In this document: positions 52,699 through 61,013 of the stretch, piece after piece
Numbering within the stretch: position 1 is the first letter of the stretch
Layout: the number at the start of each line of letters is the position of its first letter
Origin: Nakamurella flava
GTDB lineage: Bacteria; Actinomycetota; Actinomycetes; Mycobacteriales; Nakamurellaceae
Direction: 5' to 3'
NCBI RefSeq assembly: GCF_005298075.1
Contig: NZ_SZZH01000001.1
Coordinates: forward strand, 496,001-560,000
Length of the DNA: 64,000 bases
Notes under the pieces: model-generated
What the model was told of the DNA's origin: nothing
What the model saw: only the letters and a program-made list of their open reading frames with translations
Database searches by the model: none
Made by a program: the position numbers and the translations under genes

Positions 52699-54468
52699 AT
52701 GCGGCAGCGGCGCCTGAGGTTCAGCGGGCAGCTGTTGCTGCTCCAGGTGGCCGTGGTCGCCGCGGTCATCGCGCTCGGGTTCGGTCTGTTCACGACCCTG
52801 CTCGACCGGCAGCGCAGTTCCGAGTACGGGCAGCGGGCACTGGCGATCGCCCGGTCGGTGGCCGCCGACACCGAGCTGCGTGCCGCGGTCGCCGAGTTCA
52901 GCCGCACCGACATCGCCTCGCCGTCCCTCGAGACCCAGTTGGCCGGTGGCCCGGTGCAGCTGGACGCCGAGTCCGTCCGGCAGCGCACCGGGGCCCTGTT
53001 CGTGGTCGTGGTCGACGACCGGGGCATCCGGCTGTCCCATCCGGACCAGGACGAGCTGGGCGACCCGGTCTCTACCGACCCGTCCCGCGCCCTGGCCGGT
53101 CAGGAGGAGGTCACCGAGCAATTCGGCACGCTGGGGGAGTCGGCCCGGGCCAAGGTTCCGGTCTACGCGCCCGACGGTGGGGCGCCGGCCGGAACGGTGG
53201 TCGGGGCGGTGAGCGTCGGCATCGCCAGCGACGAGATCGACGCCGCGCTGTGGACCGATCTGCGGATCGGCGCGCTGTACGCGGCGGCCGCGTTCGCGGT
53301 CGGCATCGGCGCGTCCGTGCTGCTCAACCGCCGGCTGCGGCGGCTCACCCTGGGCGTCGAACCGGAGGAGCTGGCCGCCCTGGCGACCGAGCACGAGGCG
53401 GTCCTGGGCGGCATCGACGAGGCGGTCATCGGGGTCGACCCGCAGGGCCGGGTGACGGTGGCCAACGCCGAGGCCCGGCGGTTCTTCGCGGTGCCGTTGC
53501 CTCCGGGGACGCCGATCGCCGACGCAGGCCTGCCCGACGGGGTGTGCGAGATGCTCGTCCCGCCGGTGCTTTCCGATGCGACGGTGCCGCCGGTCCGCGC
53601 CGATACCGTCGAGGAACCCCGGTTGGTGGTCGTCGGCGAGCGGGTGCTGGTCTGCACCCGGCGGACCGTGCACCGGGGCCGGCACGACCTGGGTGTCGTG
53701 CTCACCGCCCGCGACCGCACCGACCTCGAACTACTGACCCGGCAGCTCGACGCGGTGCAGACCATGAGCACCGCGCTGCGCGCCCAACGGCACGAGTTCG
53801 CCAACCGGCTGCACGTCGTGCACGGGTTGCTGGCCCACGACCGGCCCGACGAGGCGGCCGAGTTCGTCGATGCGGTGCTGGGGTCGGGGCCGCTGGGGGC
53901 GACCCTGCCCGGTCTGGACGCGATCGGCGATCCGGTGCTGCAGGCGTTCCTGTCGGCCAAGGCGGCGCATGCCCGCGAGCGCGGGGTGCTGCTGCGCATC
54001 GGCCCAGAGTCCTGGCTGGACCGGGCGGTCACCGACCAGGTCGCGGTCACCACCGTGCTCGGCAATCTCATCGACAACGCCTGCGACGCCGCCGCTTCCG
54101 CCGTCCCGCCGGCGGCCGACCCGCTGACCGTCGACCGGGCCGCCTGGGTCGAGGTCGAGGTGCTGACCGACGGCGACACCCTGTTCGTCACCGTCGCCGA
54201 CTCCGGAGACGGCATCGTCGACGAGCTGGGCGACCGCGTCTTCGAGCAGGACGTGAGCACCAGAGCGGTCAGCGGACGCGGGCTCGGCCTGGGCCTGGTC
54301 AGGCAGGTCGCCCGGGCACTCGGCGGGGACGTCTGGATCGCCGATCCCGGCAGCGGCGGCGGGACGGGAGCGGTCTTCGTGGCCCGACTCCCGGGCGCCG
54401 TGGCCGAGCGAGCCGGTCACGTCAGCATGAGCGAGACCGCCCCGGATGCTGCGGAGGTCACCCCATGA
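52699..54468 (+). CDS. CitA/DcuS-like sensor histidine kinase
   Basis: 589 aa. TM1 (LLLLQVAVVAAVIALGFGLF), an extracytoplasmic PAS-like (PDC) domain of ~140 residues containing DRGIRLSHPDQDELGDPVS, TM2 (IGALYAAAAFAVGIGASVLL), cytoplasmic PAS (VIGVDPQGRVTVANAEARR), phospho-His365 in RAQRHEFANRLHVVHG (SPOB_a type), then HATPase with NLIDNACDAA, DSGDGI and GRGLGLGLV. DLGDPVS-type loops bind carboxylates in CitA/DcuS. Divergent from the tricarboxylate transporter, its likely target. Coupled to the regulator by ATGA. Confidence 0.93.
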   Translation: MRQRRLRFSGQLLLLQVAVVAAVIALGFGLFTTLLDRQRSSEYGQRALAIARSVAADTELRAAVAEFSRTDIASPSLETQLAGGPVQLDAESVRQRTGALFVVVVDDRGIRLSHPDQDELGDPVSTDPSRALAGQEEVTEQFGTLGESARAKVPVYAPDGGAPAGTVVGAVSVGIASDEIDAALWTDLRIGALYAAAAFAVGIGASVLLNRRLRRLTLGVEPEELAALATEHEAVLGGIDEAVIGVDPQGRVTVANAEARRFFAVPLPPGTPIADAGLPDGVCEMLVPPVLSDATVPPVRADTVEEPRLVVVGERVLVCTRRTVHRGRHDLGVVLTARDRTDLELLTRQLDAVQTMSTALRAQRHEFANRLHVVHGLLAHDRPDEAAEFVDAVLGSGPLGATLPGLDAIGDPVLQAFLSAKAAHARERGVLLRIGPESWLDRAVTDQVAVTTVLGNLIDNACDAAASAVPPAADPLTVDRAAWVEVEVLTDGDTLFVTVADSGDGIVDELGDRVFEQDVSTRAVSGRGLGLGLVRQVARALGGDVWIADPGSGGGTGAVFVARLPGAVAERAGHVSMSETAPDAAEVTP

Positions 54469-55118
54469 CGCTGTCCGTCCTCGTCGTCGACGACGACTTC
54501 CGAGTAGCCCGCCTGCACGCCGATATCGTCGCCGCGGCAACGGGTTTCACGGTCGCCGCGGTGGTCCCGACGATCGGTCAGGCATTGGCCCACCTCGGAT
54601 CCGAGCCGGTGGACCTGGCGCTGGTCGACCTGTTCCTGCCCGACGGGTCGGGGCTCGACCTGCTGCGCCGCCTGCCCTGCGAGGCGATCATGCTGTCGGC
54701 GGCGGCGGAGAGCGCCACCGTCCGGGCCGCGCTGGCCGCGGGGGCGGTGGGGTATCTGATCAAGCCGTTCGGTCAGGACGCGCTCCGCGAGCGACTGTCC
54801 GCCTTCGCCCGCTACCGGGCCATTACCGACCGGTCCGAGACGCTGACCCAGGCCGACCTGGACACCGCGATCCGCACCCTGCACGCCCAGCCCCAGCACC
54901 GCCCCAAGGGCCACTCCCAGCTCACCGAACAGGCCATCGTGACGGCGTTGACCGAGGCGGCGGACCCGTTGTCGGCCAGCGAGATCGCCGAACGCGTCGG
55001 GGTGTCCCGGGCCACCGCGCAGCGGTACCTGGCCGAGCTGGTCAACGGCGGGCGGATCGTCATGGGCCTGCGGTACGGCACCACCGGCCGGCCCGAGCAC
55101 CGCTACGGCGTCTCCTGA
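54465..55118 (+). CDS. CitB/DcuR-like response regulator
   Basis: 217 aa. Receiver VLVVDDDFRVARLHADIV, phospho-acceptor Asp55 in ALVDLFLPDGSG, Lys in YLIKPFGQDAL. The C-terminal winged helix-turn-helix LSASEIAERVGVSRATAQRY is of the DcuR/CitB type. ATG overlaps the kinase stop by 4 nt. Predicted to activate usp-tctCBA when an external carboxylate is present. Confidence 0.93.
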   Translation: MTLSVLVVDDDFRVARLHADIVAAATGFTVAAVVPTIGQALAHLGSEPVDLALVDLFLPDGSGLDLLRRLPCEAIMLSAAAESATVRAALAAGAVGYLIKPFGQDALRERLSAFARYRAITDRSETLTQADLDTAIRTLHAQPQHRPKGHSQLTEQAIVTALTEAADPLSASEIAERVGVSRATAQRYLAELVNGGRIVMGLRYGTTGRPEHRYGVS

Positions 55119-55208
55119 CGTCCCGCGCCACCGACTGCAGTCGATGGGGCGCCGCCCCCCGGGGACCGGCGATCCCCAGCCCGTCAGGTCACTGTCGGTG
55201 CCGCCGGG

Positions 55209-55214
55209 CAGGAT
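55209..55214 (+). promoter_or_regulatory. -10-like box of the nuclease gene
   Basis: CAGGAT, 6 nt before GTG 55221; weaker than TANNNT boxes elsewhere. Confidence 0.3.
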
Positions 55215-55220
55215 GGGCGC

Positions 55221-56072
55221 GTGACCACTACCGGAACCGGCTACGACCGCGATTTCCTCGGGCTGAGCATCGCCCCGCCCGCCGGGGTGGACGGTGACGG
55301 CGACCTGCTCCAGCTGCCCGGCGGCGGGACCGAGCTGACGTACACGCACTTCTCGGTCGCCCTGCACCGGGGGCGGCGGCTGGCCCGCTGGGTGGCCTGG
55401 AACATCGACGGTGGCACCCGGTGGGACGGCGACGACATCCCGCGCAAGGGTCTACGGTTCCGCACCGACTCGCGGATCCCGGTGACCGCCCAGATTGGTG
55501 ACGAGCTGTACCGCGACAACCCGCTGGACCGTGGACATCTGGCCCGCCGGGCCGATCTGCTGTGGGGTCCGCGGGCGGAAGCGGAAGCGGCCAACCGGGA
55601 CTCGTTCTTCTTCCCCAACATCACGCCGCAGATGGACACGTTCAACCAGTCCGGTAAGGACGGGGTGTGGGGCCGTCTGGAGAACGCCCTGCTGGCCACC
55701 ACCGGGGTCGGTCGGATCAGCGTGTTCGCCGGGCCGGTCTTCGCCGACGACGACCCGGTCTACCGGGACGTCCCCATCCCGCTGTCGTACTACAAGGTGC
55801 TGGTCTACCGGGACGGTCTGTGGCAGACCGAGCAGGCGCCGAACGGCGAGCTGCAGGCCCGCGCCTTCCTGTTGACCCAGACGCTGTCCGGGCTGCGCAC
55901 CGTGTCCCCGCTGGACGAGTTCGTCACCGACGAGCTGACCCTGGGTGCGCTGACCGAACGCGTCGGGCTGCGCTTCGACCCCGCACTCACCGCCACCGCC
56001 GCCGACCGGCGGACCGCGGTGGCGAGCGGGGGGTCGCGGCGCATCCGGGACCTCGCCGACGTCCGGTGGTGA
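55221..56072 (+). CDS. DNA/RNA non-specific endonuclease (NUC1, DRGH type)
   Basis: 283 aa. Beta-beta-alpha-metal nuclease: active-site DRGH at 103-106 (LDRGHLARRADL) supplies the general-base His106, and SFFFPNITPQMDTFNQ holds the metal-binding Asn in a helix. Cleaves both strands or RNA without specificity in the family. No signal peptide or membrane segment precedes the fold, and no NuiA-like inhibitor is adjacent, so it appears cytoplasmic or exported by another route. GTG 55221. Its stop is 4 nt from the convergent lipoprotein stop. Confidence 0.9.
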   Translation: MTTTGTGYDRDFLGLSIAPPAGVDGDGDLLQLPGGGTELTYTHFSVALHRGRRLARWVAWNIDGGTRWDGDDIPRKGLRFRTDSRIPVTAQIGDELYRDNPLDRGHLARRADLLWGPRAEAEAANRDSFFFPNITPQMDTFNQSGKDGVWGRLENALLATTGVGRISVFAGPVFADDDPVYRDVPIPLSYYKVLVYRDGLWQTEQAPNGELQARAFLLTQTLSGLRTVSPLDEFVTDELTLGALTERVGLRFDPALTATAADRRTAVASGGSRRIRDLADVRW

Positions 56073-56076
56073 CTGC

Positions 56077-56934
56077 TCACGCCACGGTGATCACCGTGGC
56101 GTGGTACCCGGCGAACTCCGGCGGGGCGCCCTGGGGGCTGACCACGGCGTAGCGGCCGGGGGTCAGCCGGGTGGAACTCCGGGCGGGCTGACCGTCCGGT
56201 CCCGGGGACGCGGCCATCACGATGGTGGCCTGGGTGGCCAGGTCGACGCGGTTCGCGATCAGGTCGTCGACGGTGAGGGTGACGTCGTCGTGCACCCGGG
56301 CGAGCAGCAGCACGAAACCGGTTCCGCCGTCGGCGTTCTCGAACGACACCGAGATGGGTCCGGGTGGCAGGGTGTCGGGGACACCGGCCAGGCCGGTGGG
56401 GGAGTTGGTGGCGGCGAGGCGGGGGAAGCCGCAGGCGTCCCACATCCACTGGTCCACCGCGGTCGACGCCGCGCCCAGGGCAGGGTCGGACAGGTCCAGC
56501 GGCTGACCGCCGGCCGCCTGCTGCCGCGCGGCCGCCAGAGTGTCGATATCGGGGCCCAGTTCGGCCGGTGCGAGGGCGCGGAACCCGGCCAGCGGGGCCT
56601 GCATCCGGTCGGCCCAGGCGGCCAGGGCCTCCCCCGAGGGTGTCGTGTCGAGCGGGCCGCTTCCCGGGTAGCTCAACGCGGTGGCCGTCACGGTCAGGCC
56701 GGCGTCGCAGGCGGCCTGGCCGACCGGCGGCGAGGACGGCGCCGTCGCGGAACTGACGGCCGACGTCCCCGATGCCGCCGCGGGGGTGGCCGGTGCGGCG
56801 GTGCCCCCGCAGCCGGCGGTGCCGACGACGAGCGCGCAGGCCGCGGCCAGGGTCATCGGCAGCAGTGGGCCGCGGCGGTACGGGTGCTGGTTCGACGGAC
56901 GGGACCAGGGGGCCGCAGGGGTGGGGTGGGACAT
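56077..56934 (-). CDS. Predicted lipoprotein of unknown function
   Basis: 285 aa. A long n-region (about 26 residues), h-region LPMTLAAACALVVGT, then lipobox TAGC with Cys42, so it should be lipidated by Lgt and anchored outside. The mature part has an Ala/Ser/Thr linker, then helical and beta regions (VTLTVDDLIANRVDLATQAT, RYAVVSPQGAPPEFAGYHAT). No family recognised. ATG 56934 has a strong site GAAGGAGA. The 3' end, including the stop, is part of a 26-bp palindrome. Downstream of a small membrane-protein gene, probably co-transcribed. Confidence 0.75.
   Translation of the reverse strand: MSHPTPAAPWSRPSNQHPYRRGPLLPMTLAAACALVVGTAGCGGTAAPATPAAASGTSAVSSATAPSSPPVGQAACDAGLTVTATALSYPGSGPLDTTPSGEALAAWADRMQAPLAGFRALAPAELGPDIDTLAAARQQAAGGQPLDLSDPALGAASTAVDQWMWDACGFPRLAATNSPTGLAGVPDTLPPGPISVSFENADGGTGFVLLLARVHDDVTLTVDDLIANRVDLATQATIVMAASPGPDGQPARSSTRLTPGRYAVVSPQGAPPEFAGYHATVITVA
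56078..56103. terminator. 26-bp perfect palindrome between convergent genes
   Basis: Perfectly self-complementary around 56090/56091 (core CCACGGTGATCACCGTGG). It covers the lipoprotein stop and last codons and begins 5 nt past the nuclease stop. It may end transcription both ways, or bind a dimeric protein. Confidence 0.5.
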
Positions 56935-56975
56935 GGCTTCTCCTTCGCGGGGCAGGGCTGACGGACAGGGGTGGT

Positions 56976-57281
56976 TCACCGGGCGTCGAGGTCGACCCCG
57001 GTCGCACGGCGGCGACGGCGCATCGCGACCCGTCCGCCGAGCAGCACCAGGGCGACGCCCACGGCCAGCACCAGCAGACTGACGGCGAGGTAGTCGACCG
57101 AGTAGTCGGCCGGTCGGCGGAAGGCGGTGTCGTCACCCAGGACCCAGCCGCGGACCAAGTAGGCGGACTGGAACGTGAAGCAGTACAGGTAGGCGGCCAG
57201 GTAGATCCCGACGGCGACCCGGCGGTCCCGCACCAGCAGACCGAGGGGGAAGGCGGGGAGGACGGTGACGATCGCGATCAT
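56976..57281 (-). CDS. Small membrane protein, unknown function
   Basis: 101 aa with two to three transmembrane helices: IAIVTVLPAFPLGLLV, VGIYLAAYLYCFTFQSAYL and YLAVSLLVLAVGVALVLLGG, ending in an Arg-rich tail (RRRRRATG). ATG 57281 is preceded by GGAG at 6 nt. No family recognised. Lies 41 nt upstream of the lipoprotein gene on the same strand and diverges from a histidine kinase. Confidence 0.65.
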   Translation of the reverse strand: MIAIVTVLPAFPLGLLVRDRRVAVGIYLAAYLYCFTFQSAYLVRGWVLGDDTAFRRPADYSVDYLAVSLLVLAVGVALVLLGGRVAMRRRRRATGVDLDAR

Positions 57282-57298
57282 GGCGGGCTCCGGGGTGT

Positions 57299-57322
57299 GG
57301 TGGTCGACGGACGACGACCACC
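57299..57322. promoter_or_regulatory. Inverted repeat in the divergent gap before the HisKA_3 kinase
   Basis: GGTGGTCG (57299-57306) and CGACCACC (57315-57322), 8-nt spacer, between the small membrane protein and the sensor kinase. A possible site for the adjacent LuxR-type regulator. Confidence 0.35.
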
Positions 57323-57422
57323 CTGGTGGCGACCCGCGGTGCGGCACATCGGGGCGGTCACGGGTCCGGTCTGCCGATCTGCCGTGCGGGCCGCCGCGCA
57401 GAGCGACTGCGTGCTGGCCCGG

Positions 57423-59606
57423 ATGTCCGGACCGCCCCGGACGGTCCACACTGATTCCGTGTACCGCTCGGCGGCCCCCACCCCGTCTCCGGCCCGCACC
57501 GGCGGGTCGCCGCGCCCCGCTGCTCACGCCGCTGAGACGTCACGGTCCGAGCGGCGGTCGCCCCCGTTCCGACCGGCCGTGCTCGTCCCGCTGGCCGTCT
57601 TCCTGACCGTCACCGCCGTGTCGCTGGCGGCGCTCGGTCCGGGGTCGGGCACGCCGGGCGGGTGGGCGCTGTCCACCGTCCTGCTGGCGCCGTCGGTCGT
57701 GGTGGGGGTGCTGCTGGGCGTCCGTGTCCCGCACTCGCCGGTCGGTCCGGCGCTGGCCTGGGTCGGCGTGTGCCCGGCCGTCGTGCTCACCGTCGAACGG
57801 TGGGCCGGCACGGTGGCCGCCCCGGACCCATGGCCGGGGGCCGCTGCGGCGAACCTGGTCGTCGCCCCCCAGGCGATCTGGCCGTTGCACTTCGTCGGAC
57901 TGTTGGCGCTGCTGCTGGTGTACCCGGACGGACGGCTTCCCGGGCGCGGCTGGCGGGTGGTCGCGGTCGCCGTCGGGATCGTGCCGGTGCTCTTGGCGGC
58001 GCAGCTCGCGCTCAACCCGGGGAACTACGCCACCGAGGGTGGCCCGGTGCCAGGTCCACCGCCGGTCCCCCTGTCGGACGGCGTCTGGACCGTACTGACG
58101 GCGCTGACGTTCGCGGCGTTCGCCGGACTGTTGGCGGTGGCCGCGGCGTCGGTGGTCGTGCGGTACCGCCGGGGCGACGAGGTGACCCGGCTGCGGGTGC
58201 GGTGGCTGGCGCTGGTCGCGGTCGCCGTCCCCGCGCTGCTGGTCCTGACCTGGGTGGCCGCCGCCCTGGGTCTGCCCGTCGAGACCGGATCGCTCACGCT
58301 GCTCTGCCTCTTGCTGCTGGGCATCCCGGCCGCGGTGGCGATCGCCGTCCTGCGGTATGAGCTGTTCGACGTGGACCGGCTCCTGGGCGAGGGCGCGGCC
58401 TGGCTGCTGACCACCCTGGTGTCGGCGGGGGTCTTCGCCGGTGTCGTCGCCGTGCTGACCCCGCTGGTGCGGTCGCTGGCCGACGTCCCGGCCACGGCCG
58501 ATGGCGGCAGCGGGATCGATATCGGTGTGAGCAGTGCCGCTTTCGTCGCGGCGCTGGTCCTGCTGCCGGTGCATCGCGGCCTGACCCGGGCCATCGGCCG
58601 GCTCCTGGACCGGGAACGCTGGGTCGTGCTGCGCCGGGTCGAGGAGTTCACCGAGCAGGTCCGGGACGGGTCGGCCGAGCCCGAGGCGGTGGAGCAGGTC
58701 CTACGGGTGGCCATCGGTGACCCGGGAGCCCGGCTGCTGCTGCGACGGCCCGGTACGGACCAGTTCGTCGACCTGTCCGATCGTCCGATCCGCTCCATCG
58801 CCGGCGATGCCGTCGTGCCCCTGCGGGAGGGGGACGACGAGGTCGGGATGCTGACCCTGTCGTCGGCGTCGGCCCGGCGGCTGCGTCGGGCCCGGGACGT
58901 CCTGGTCCGCGCGCGGCTGCCCATCGAGGTCAGCCGGTTGCGACTGGAACTCCGCCGGGCGCTGGCCGACGTCAGCGCCAGCCGCACCCGACTGGCCCAG
59001 GCGGCGGAGCAGGAGCGGCGGCGGCTGGAACGGGACCTGCACGACGGGGCCCAGCAGAGCATCGTCGCGGTCGGCATGACGGTGCGGTCGGTGCAGCGGG
59101 ACCTGGATCCGGCGTCGGCGGCGTGGGCCGACCTCGACCGGGCGGTGGGGACGCTGGAGGCGACCATCGCCGAACTCCGGCGACTGGCCCACGGGCTGCG
59201 GCCGGCCGGGCTGGACGACGGTCTGGCCCGGGCCCTCGCCCGGTTGGCCGCCGACTGCCCAGTCCCGGTGACGGTGGACTGCCGCGGATCCGGCCCCGTC
59301 CACTCGACCGGCGACGCGTGGGCCGATCTGGACCCGCTCACCGTGGAGACGGTGTGGTTCGTCGTGGCCGAGGCGCTGACGAACGTGCTGCGGCACGCGC
59401 GGGCGGACCGCGCCGCGGTGATGGTCGACCGCACGGGGAGCGGGGTCACGGTCATCGTGACCGACGACGGGATCGGCGGGGCCCGTGAGGGTTTCGGACT
59501 CCGGTCGCTACGCGACCGGGTCGGCGCGGCGGGTGGTGAGCTGACCGTCGACAGCGCACCGGGCCAGGGGACGACGGTGCGGGCGGTGGTGCCGTGCGCG
59601 TCGTAG
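57423..59606 (+). CDS. Multi-TM sensor histidine kinase (HisKA_3)
   Basis: 727 aa from ATG 57423; GTG 57459 is an alternative. The N-terminal membrane domain has about seven to eight helices (for example VLVPLAVFLTVTAVSLAAL, GVLLGVRVPHSPVGPALAW, LALVAVAVPALLVLTWVA). It is followed by a GAF-like linker (DPGARLLLRRPGTDQFVDLS), phospho-His540 in ERDLHDGAQQSIVAVG, and HATPase EALTNVLRHARAD, DDGIGG and GFGLRSLRDRVG. It resembles actinobacterial DesK/LiaS-like kinases with integral-membrane sensing. Overlaps the regulator gene by 13 nt. Confidence 0.92.
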   Translation: MSGPPRTVHTDSVYRSAAPTPSPARTGGSPRPAAHAAETSRSERRSPPFRPAVLVPLAVFLTVTAVSLAALGPGSGTPGGWALSTVLLAPSVVVGVLLGVRVPHSPVGPALAWVGVCPAVVLTVERWAGTVAAPDPWPGAAAANLVVAPQAIWPLHFVGLLALLLVYPDGRLPGRGWRVVAVAVGIVPVLLAAQLALNPGNYATEGGPVPGPPPVPLSDGVWTVLTALTFAAFAGLLAVAAASVVVRYRRGDEVTRLRVRWLALVAVAVPALLVLTWVAAALGLPVETGSLTLLCLLLLGIPAAVAIAVLRYELFDVDRLLGEGAAWLLTTLVSAGVFAGVVAVLTPLVRSLADVPATADGGSGIDIGVSSAAFVAALVLLPVHRGLTRAIGRLLDRERWVVLRRVEEFTEQVRDGSAEPEAVEQVLRVAIGDPGARLLLRRPGTDQFVDLSDRPIRSIAGDAVVPLREGDDEVGMLTLSSASARRLRRARDVLVRARLPIEVSRLRLELRRALADVSASRTRLAQAAEQERRRLERDLHDGAQQSIVAVGMTVRSVQRDLDPASAAWADLDRAVGTLEATIAELRRLAHGLRPAGLDDGLARALARLAADCPVPVTVDCRGSGPVHSTGDAWADLDPLTVETVWFVVAEALTNVLRHARADRAAVMVDRTGSGVTVIVTDDGIGGAREGFGLRSLRDRVGAAGGELTVDSAPGQGTTVRAVVPCAS

Positions 59607-60250
59607 TGGCCGAGGATTCCGTGCTGTTCCGGGAGGGACTGGTGCGGCTGCTGCACGAGGACGGACATCACGTAGTGGCGGCGGTGGGTGACGCCCCGGC
59701 GCTGGTCGACGCAGTCCGGGACCACGATCCGGACCTGGCCGTCGTCGACGTCCGGATGCCCCCCGACCTGACCGACGACGGCGCGCGGGCGGCCGCCCAG
59801 GTGCGGGCCGAGCGTCCCGGGCAACCGATCCTGCTGCTGTCCCAGCACGTCGAGACCCGTCACTCGGTCGCCCTGGTGACGACCGGGGCGTTCGGGTATC
59901 TGCTCAAGGACCGGGTGCTGCGGGTGGACGAGTTCACCGAGGCCGCCCGCCGGGTGGCGGCCGGCGGTTCCGCGTTGGATCCCGAGGTGGTGGCGGCACT
60001 GTTGTCGCCGCTGCGCGGCCCGTCGGGCGGCGACGGGTGGGGACGGCTGTCCGAACGGGAACGTCAGGTGCTGGCGCTGGCGGCCGAGGGTCGCAGCAAC
60101 GCGGCCATCGCCCGCACCCTGGTGGTGGGCGAGCGGACGGTCGAGACCCACATGCGGGCGGTCCTGCTCAAGCTGGAGATCCCGGACGACGGCGACGACC
60201 ACCGACGGGTGCTGGCGGTGCTGACGTACCTGCGCCGGCGACGCCCCTGA
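59594..60250 (+). CDS. LuxR-type response regulator
   Basis: 218 aa. Receiver VVVAEDSVLFREGLVRLL with phospho-acceptor Asp52 (LAVVDVRMPPDLTDDG), Ser in LLLSQHVE and Lys in YLLKDRV. Helix-turn-helix LSERERQVLALAAEGRSNAA and GERTVETHMRAVLLKL. GTG 59594 lies inside the kinase 3' end, so the pair is cognate. Targets unknown; the divergent membrane protein/lipoprotein pair is the nearest candidate. Confidence 0.93.
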   Translation: MRVVVAEDSVLFREGLVRLLHEDGHHVVAAVGDAPALVDAVRDHDPDLAVVDVRMPPDLTDDGARAAAQVRAERPGQPILLLSQHVETRHSVALVTTGAFGYLLKDRVLRVDEFTEAARRVAAGGSALDPEVVAALLSPLRGPSGGDGWGRLSERERQVLALAAEGRSNAAIARTLVVGERTVETHMRAVLLKLEIPDDGDDHRRVLAVLTYLRRRRP

Positions 60251-60272
60251 TCCGGGGCCGCGCCCGGACGGT

Positions 60273-60944
60273 TCACCGTTCCCCGAGGGCGGCGATGCCG
60301 GTCAGGACCAGTTGCAGCAGGTCTTCGAAGCGCCGGTCGACGTCGGGGTCGAACAGCCGCCGGCCGGCCGCGGCGACCAGCGGGTGGTCGTCGGCGCCGA
60401 TCCGTTCGTCCCGCGCGGCGAGGTCGTAGGTCCCGGCCGGGGCCTGGGTCCGGCCCTGCTCCTCGATGCACTGACCCACCACGAAGGCGATCAGGATCGT
60501 GAACGCGTCGGCGGTCGCGGCCACCGAGAACCCCTGCGCGCCCATCCATTCAAGGCCCCGTTCCTGATCGGTCAGGACCTGCGAGTCGGTCAGGGCGGTG
60601 CCGGCGAACAGGCGGGCGCCGTCCCGATGGGCCAGCAGGGCGGAGCGGGCGGTGCGGGCGAACGCAGCACAGGCCGACCACCAGGCCGGCTCGTCCGGTG
60701 TCCGTTCGGACGACGGGTCCGGGAGCTGCCCGCCCACCACCGACGACCGGATGACGGACGCCCAGACCCGGGTGCCCATCTCGTCCAGGAGCGCCTGCTT
60801 GTCCCGGATGTGCCAGTACAGCGCCGGAGCCTTGACGCCCAGGCGGTCGGCGACCGCGCGCGTCGTCAGGCCGTCGGCGCCGACGGCGTCGAGGACGGCG
60901 AAGGCGGCGTCGAGGATCGCATCCCGGTTCAGTCCTCTGGGCAT
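60273..60944 (-). CDS. TetR-family repressor (TetR_C class)
   Basis: 223 aa. N-terminal TetR helix-turn-helix (ILDAAFAVLDAVGADGLTTR, VADRLGVKAPALYWHIRDK, the YWH motif typical of TetR-class members), C-terminal ligand domain including FTILIAFVVGQCIEEQG. ATG 60944 with TAAGTT 7 nt upstream. It diverges from an oxidoreductase, with two CTTAAC-type palindromes in the gap, one over its own -10. Likely represses both genes until a small lipophilic ligand binds. Confidence 0.93.
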   Translation of the reverse strand: MPRGLNRDAILDAAFAVLDAVGADGLTTRAVADRLGVKAPALYWHIRDKQALLDEMGTRVWASVIRSSVVGGQLPDPSSERTPDEPAWWSACAAFARTARSALLAHRDGARLFAGTALTDSQVLTDQERGLEWMGAQGFSVAATADAFTILIAFVVGQCIEEQGRTQAPAGTYDLAARDERIGADDHPLVAAAGRRLFDPDVDRRFEDLLQLVLTGIAALGER

Positions 60945-60951
60945 GGTTGAC

Positions 60952-60957
60952 AACTTA
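60952..60957 (-). promoter_or_regulatory. -10 box of the tetR gene
   Basis: Minus-strand TAAGTT, 7 nt before ATG 60944. Operator 1 overlaps it, consistent with autorepression. Confidence 0.5.
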
Positions 60958-60968
60958 ACAGCATTAAG
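60954..60968. promoter_or_regulatory. TetR operator 1
   Basis: 15-bp palindrome CTTAA-CAGCA-TTAAG overlapping the tetR -10 box. AT-rich against a very GC-rich background. Confidence 0.65.
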
Positions 60969-60987
60969 TGCACCGTGGAGGCATCCG

Positions 60988-61002
60988 CTTAACAACGTTA
61001 AG
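60988..61002. promoter_or_regulatory. TetR operator 2
   Basis: 15-bp palindrome CTTAAC-AAC-GTTAAG, centred 34 bp from operator 1. Its right end abuts the AAGGAG ribosome site of the oxidoreductase, so bound repressor would block that gene. Confidence 0.65.
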
Positions 61003-61013
61003 GAGAGCCCGTC

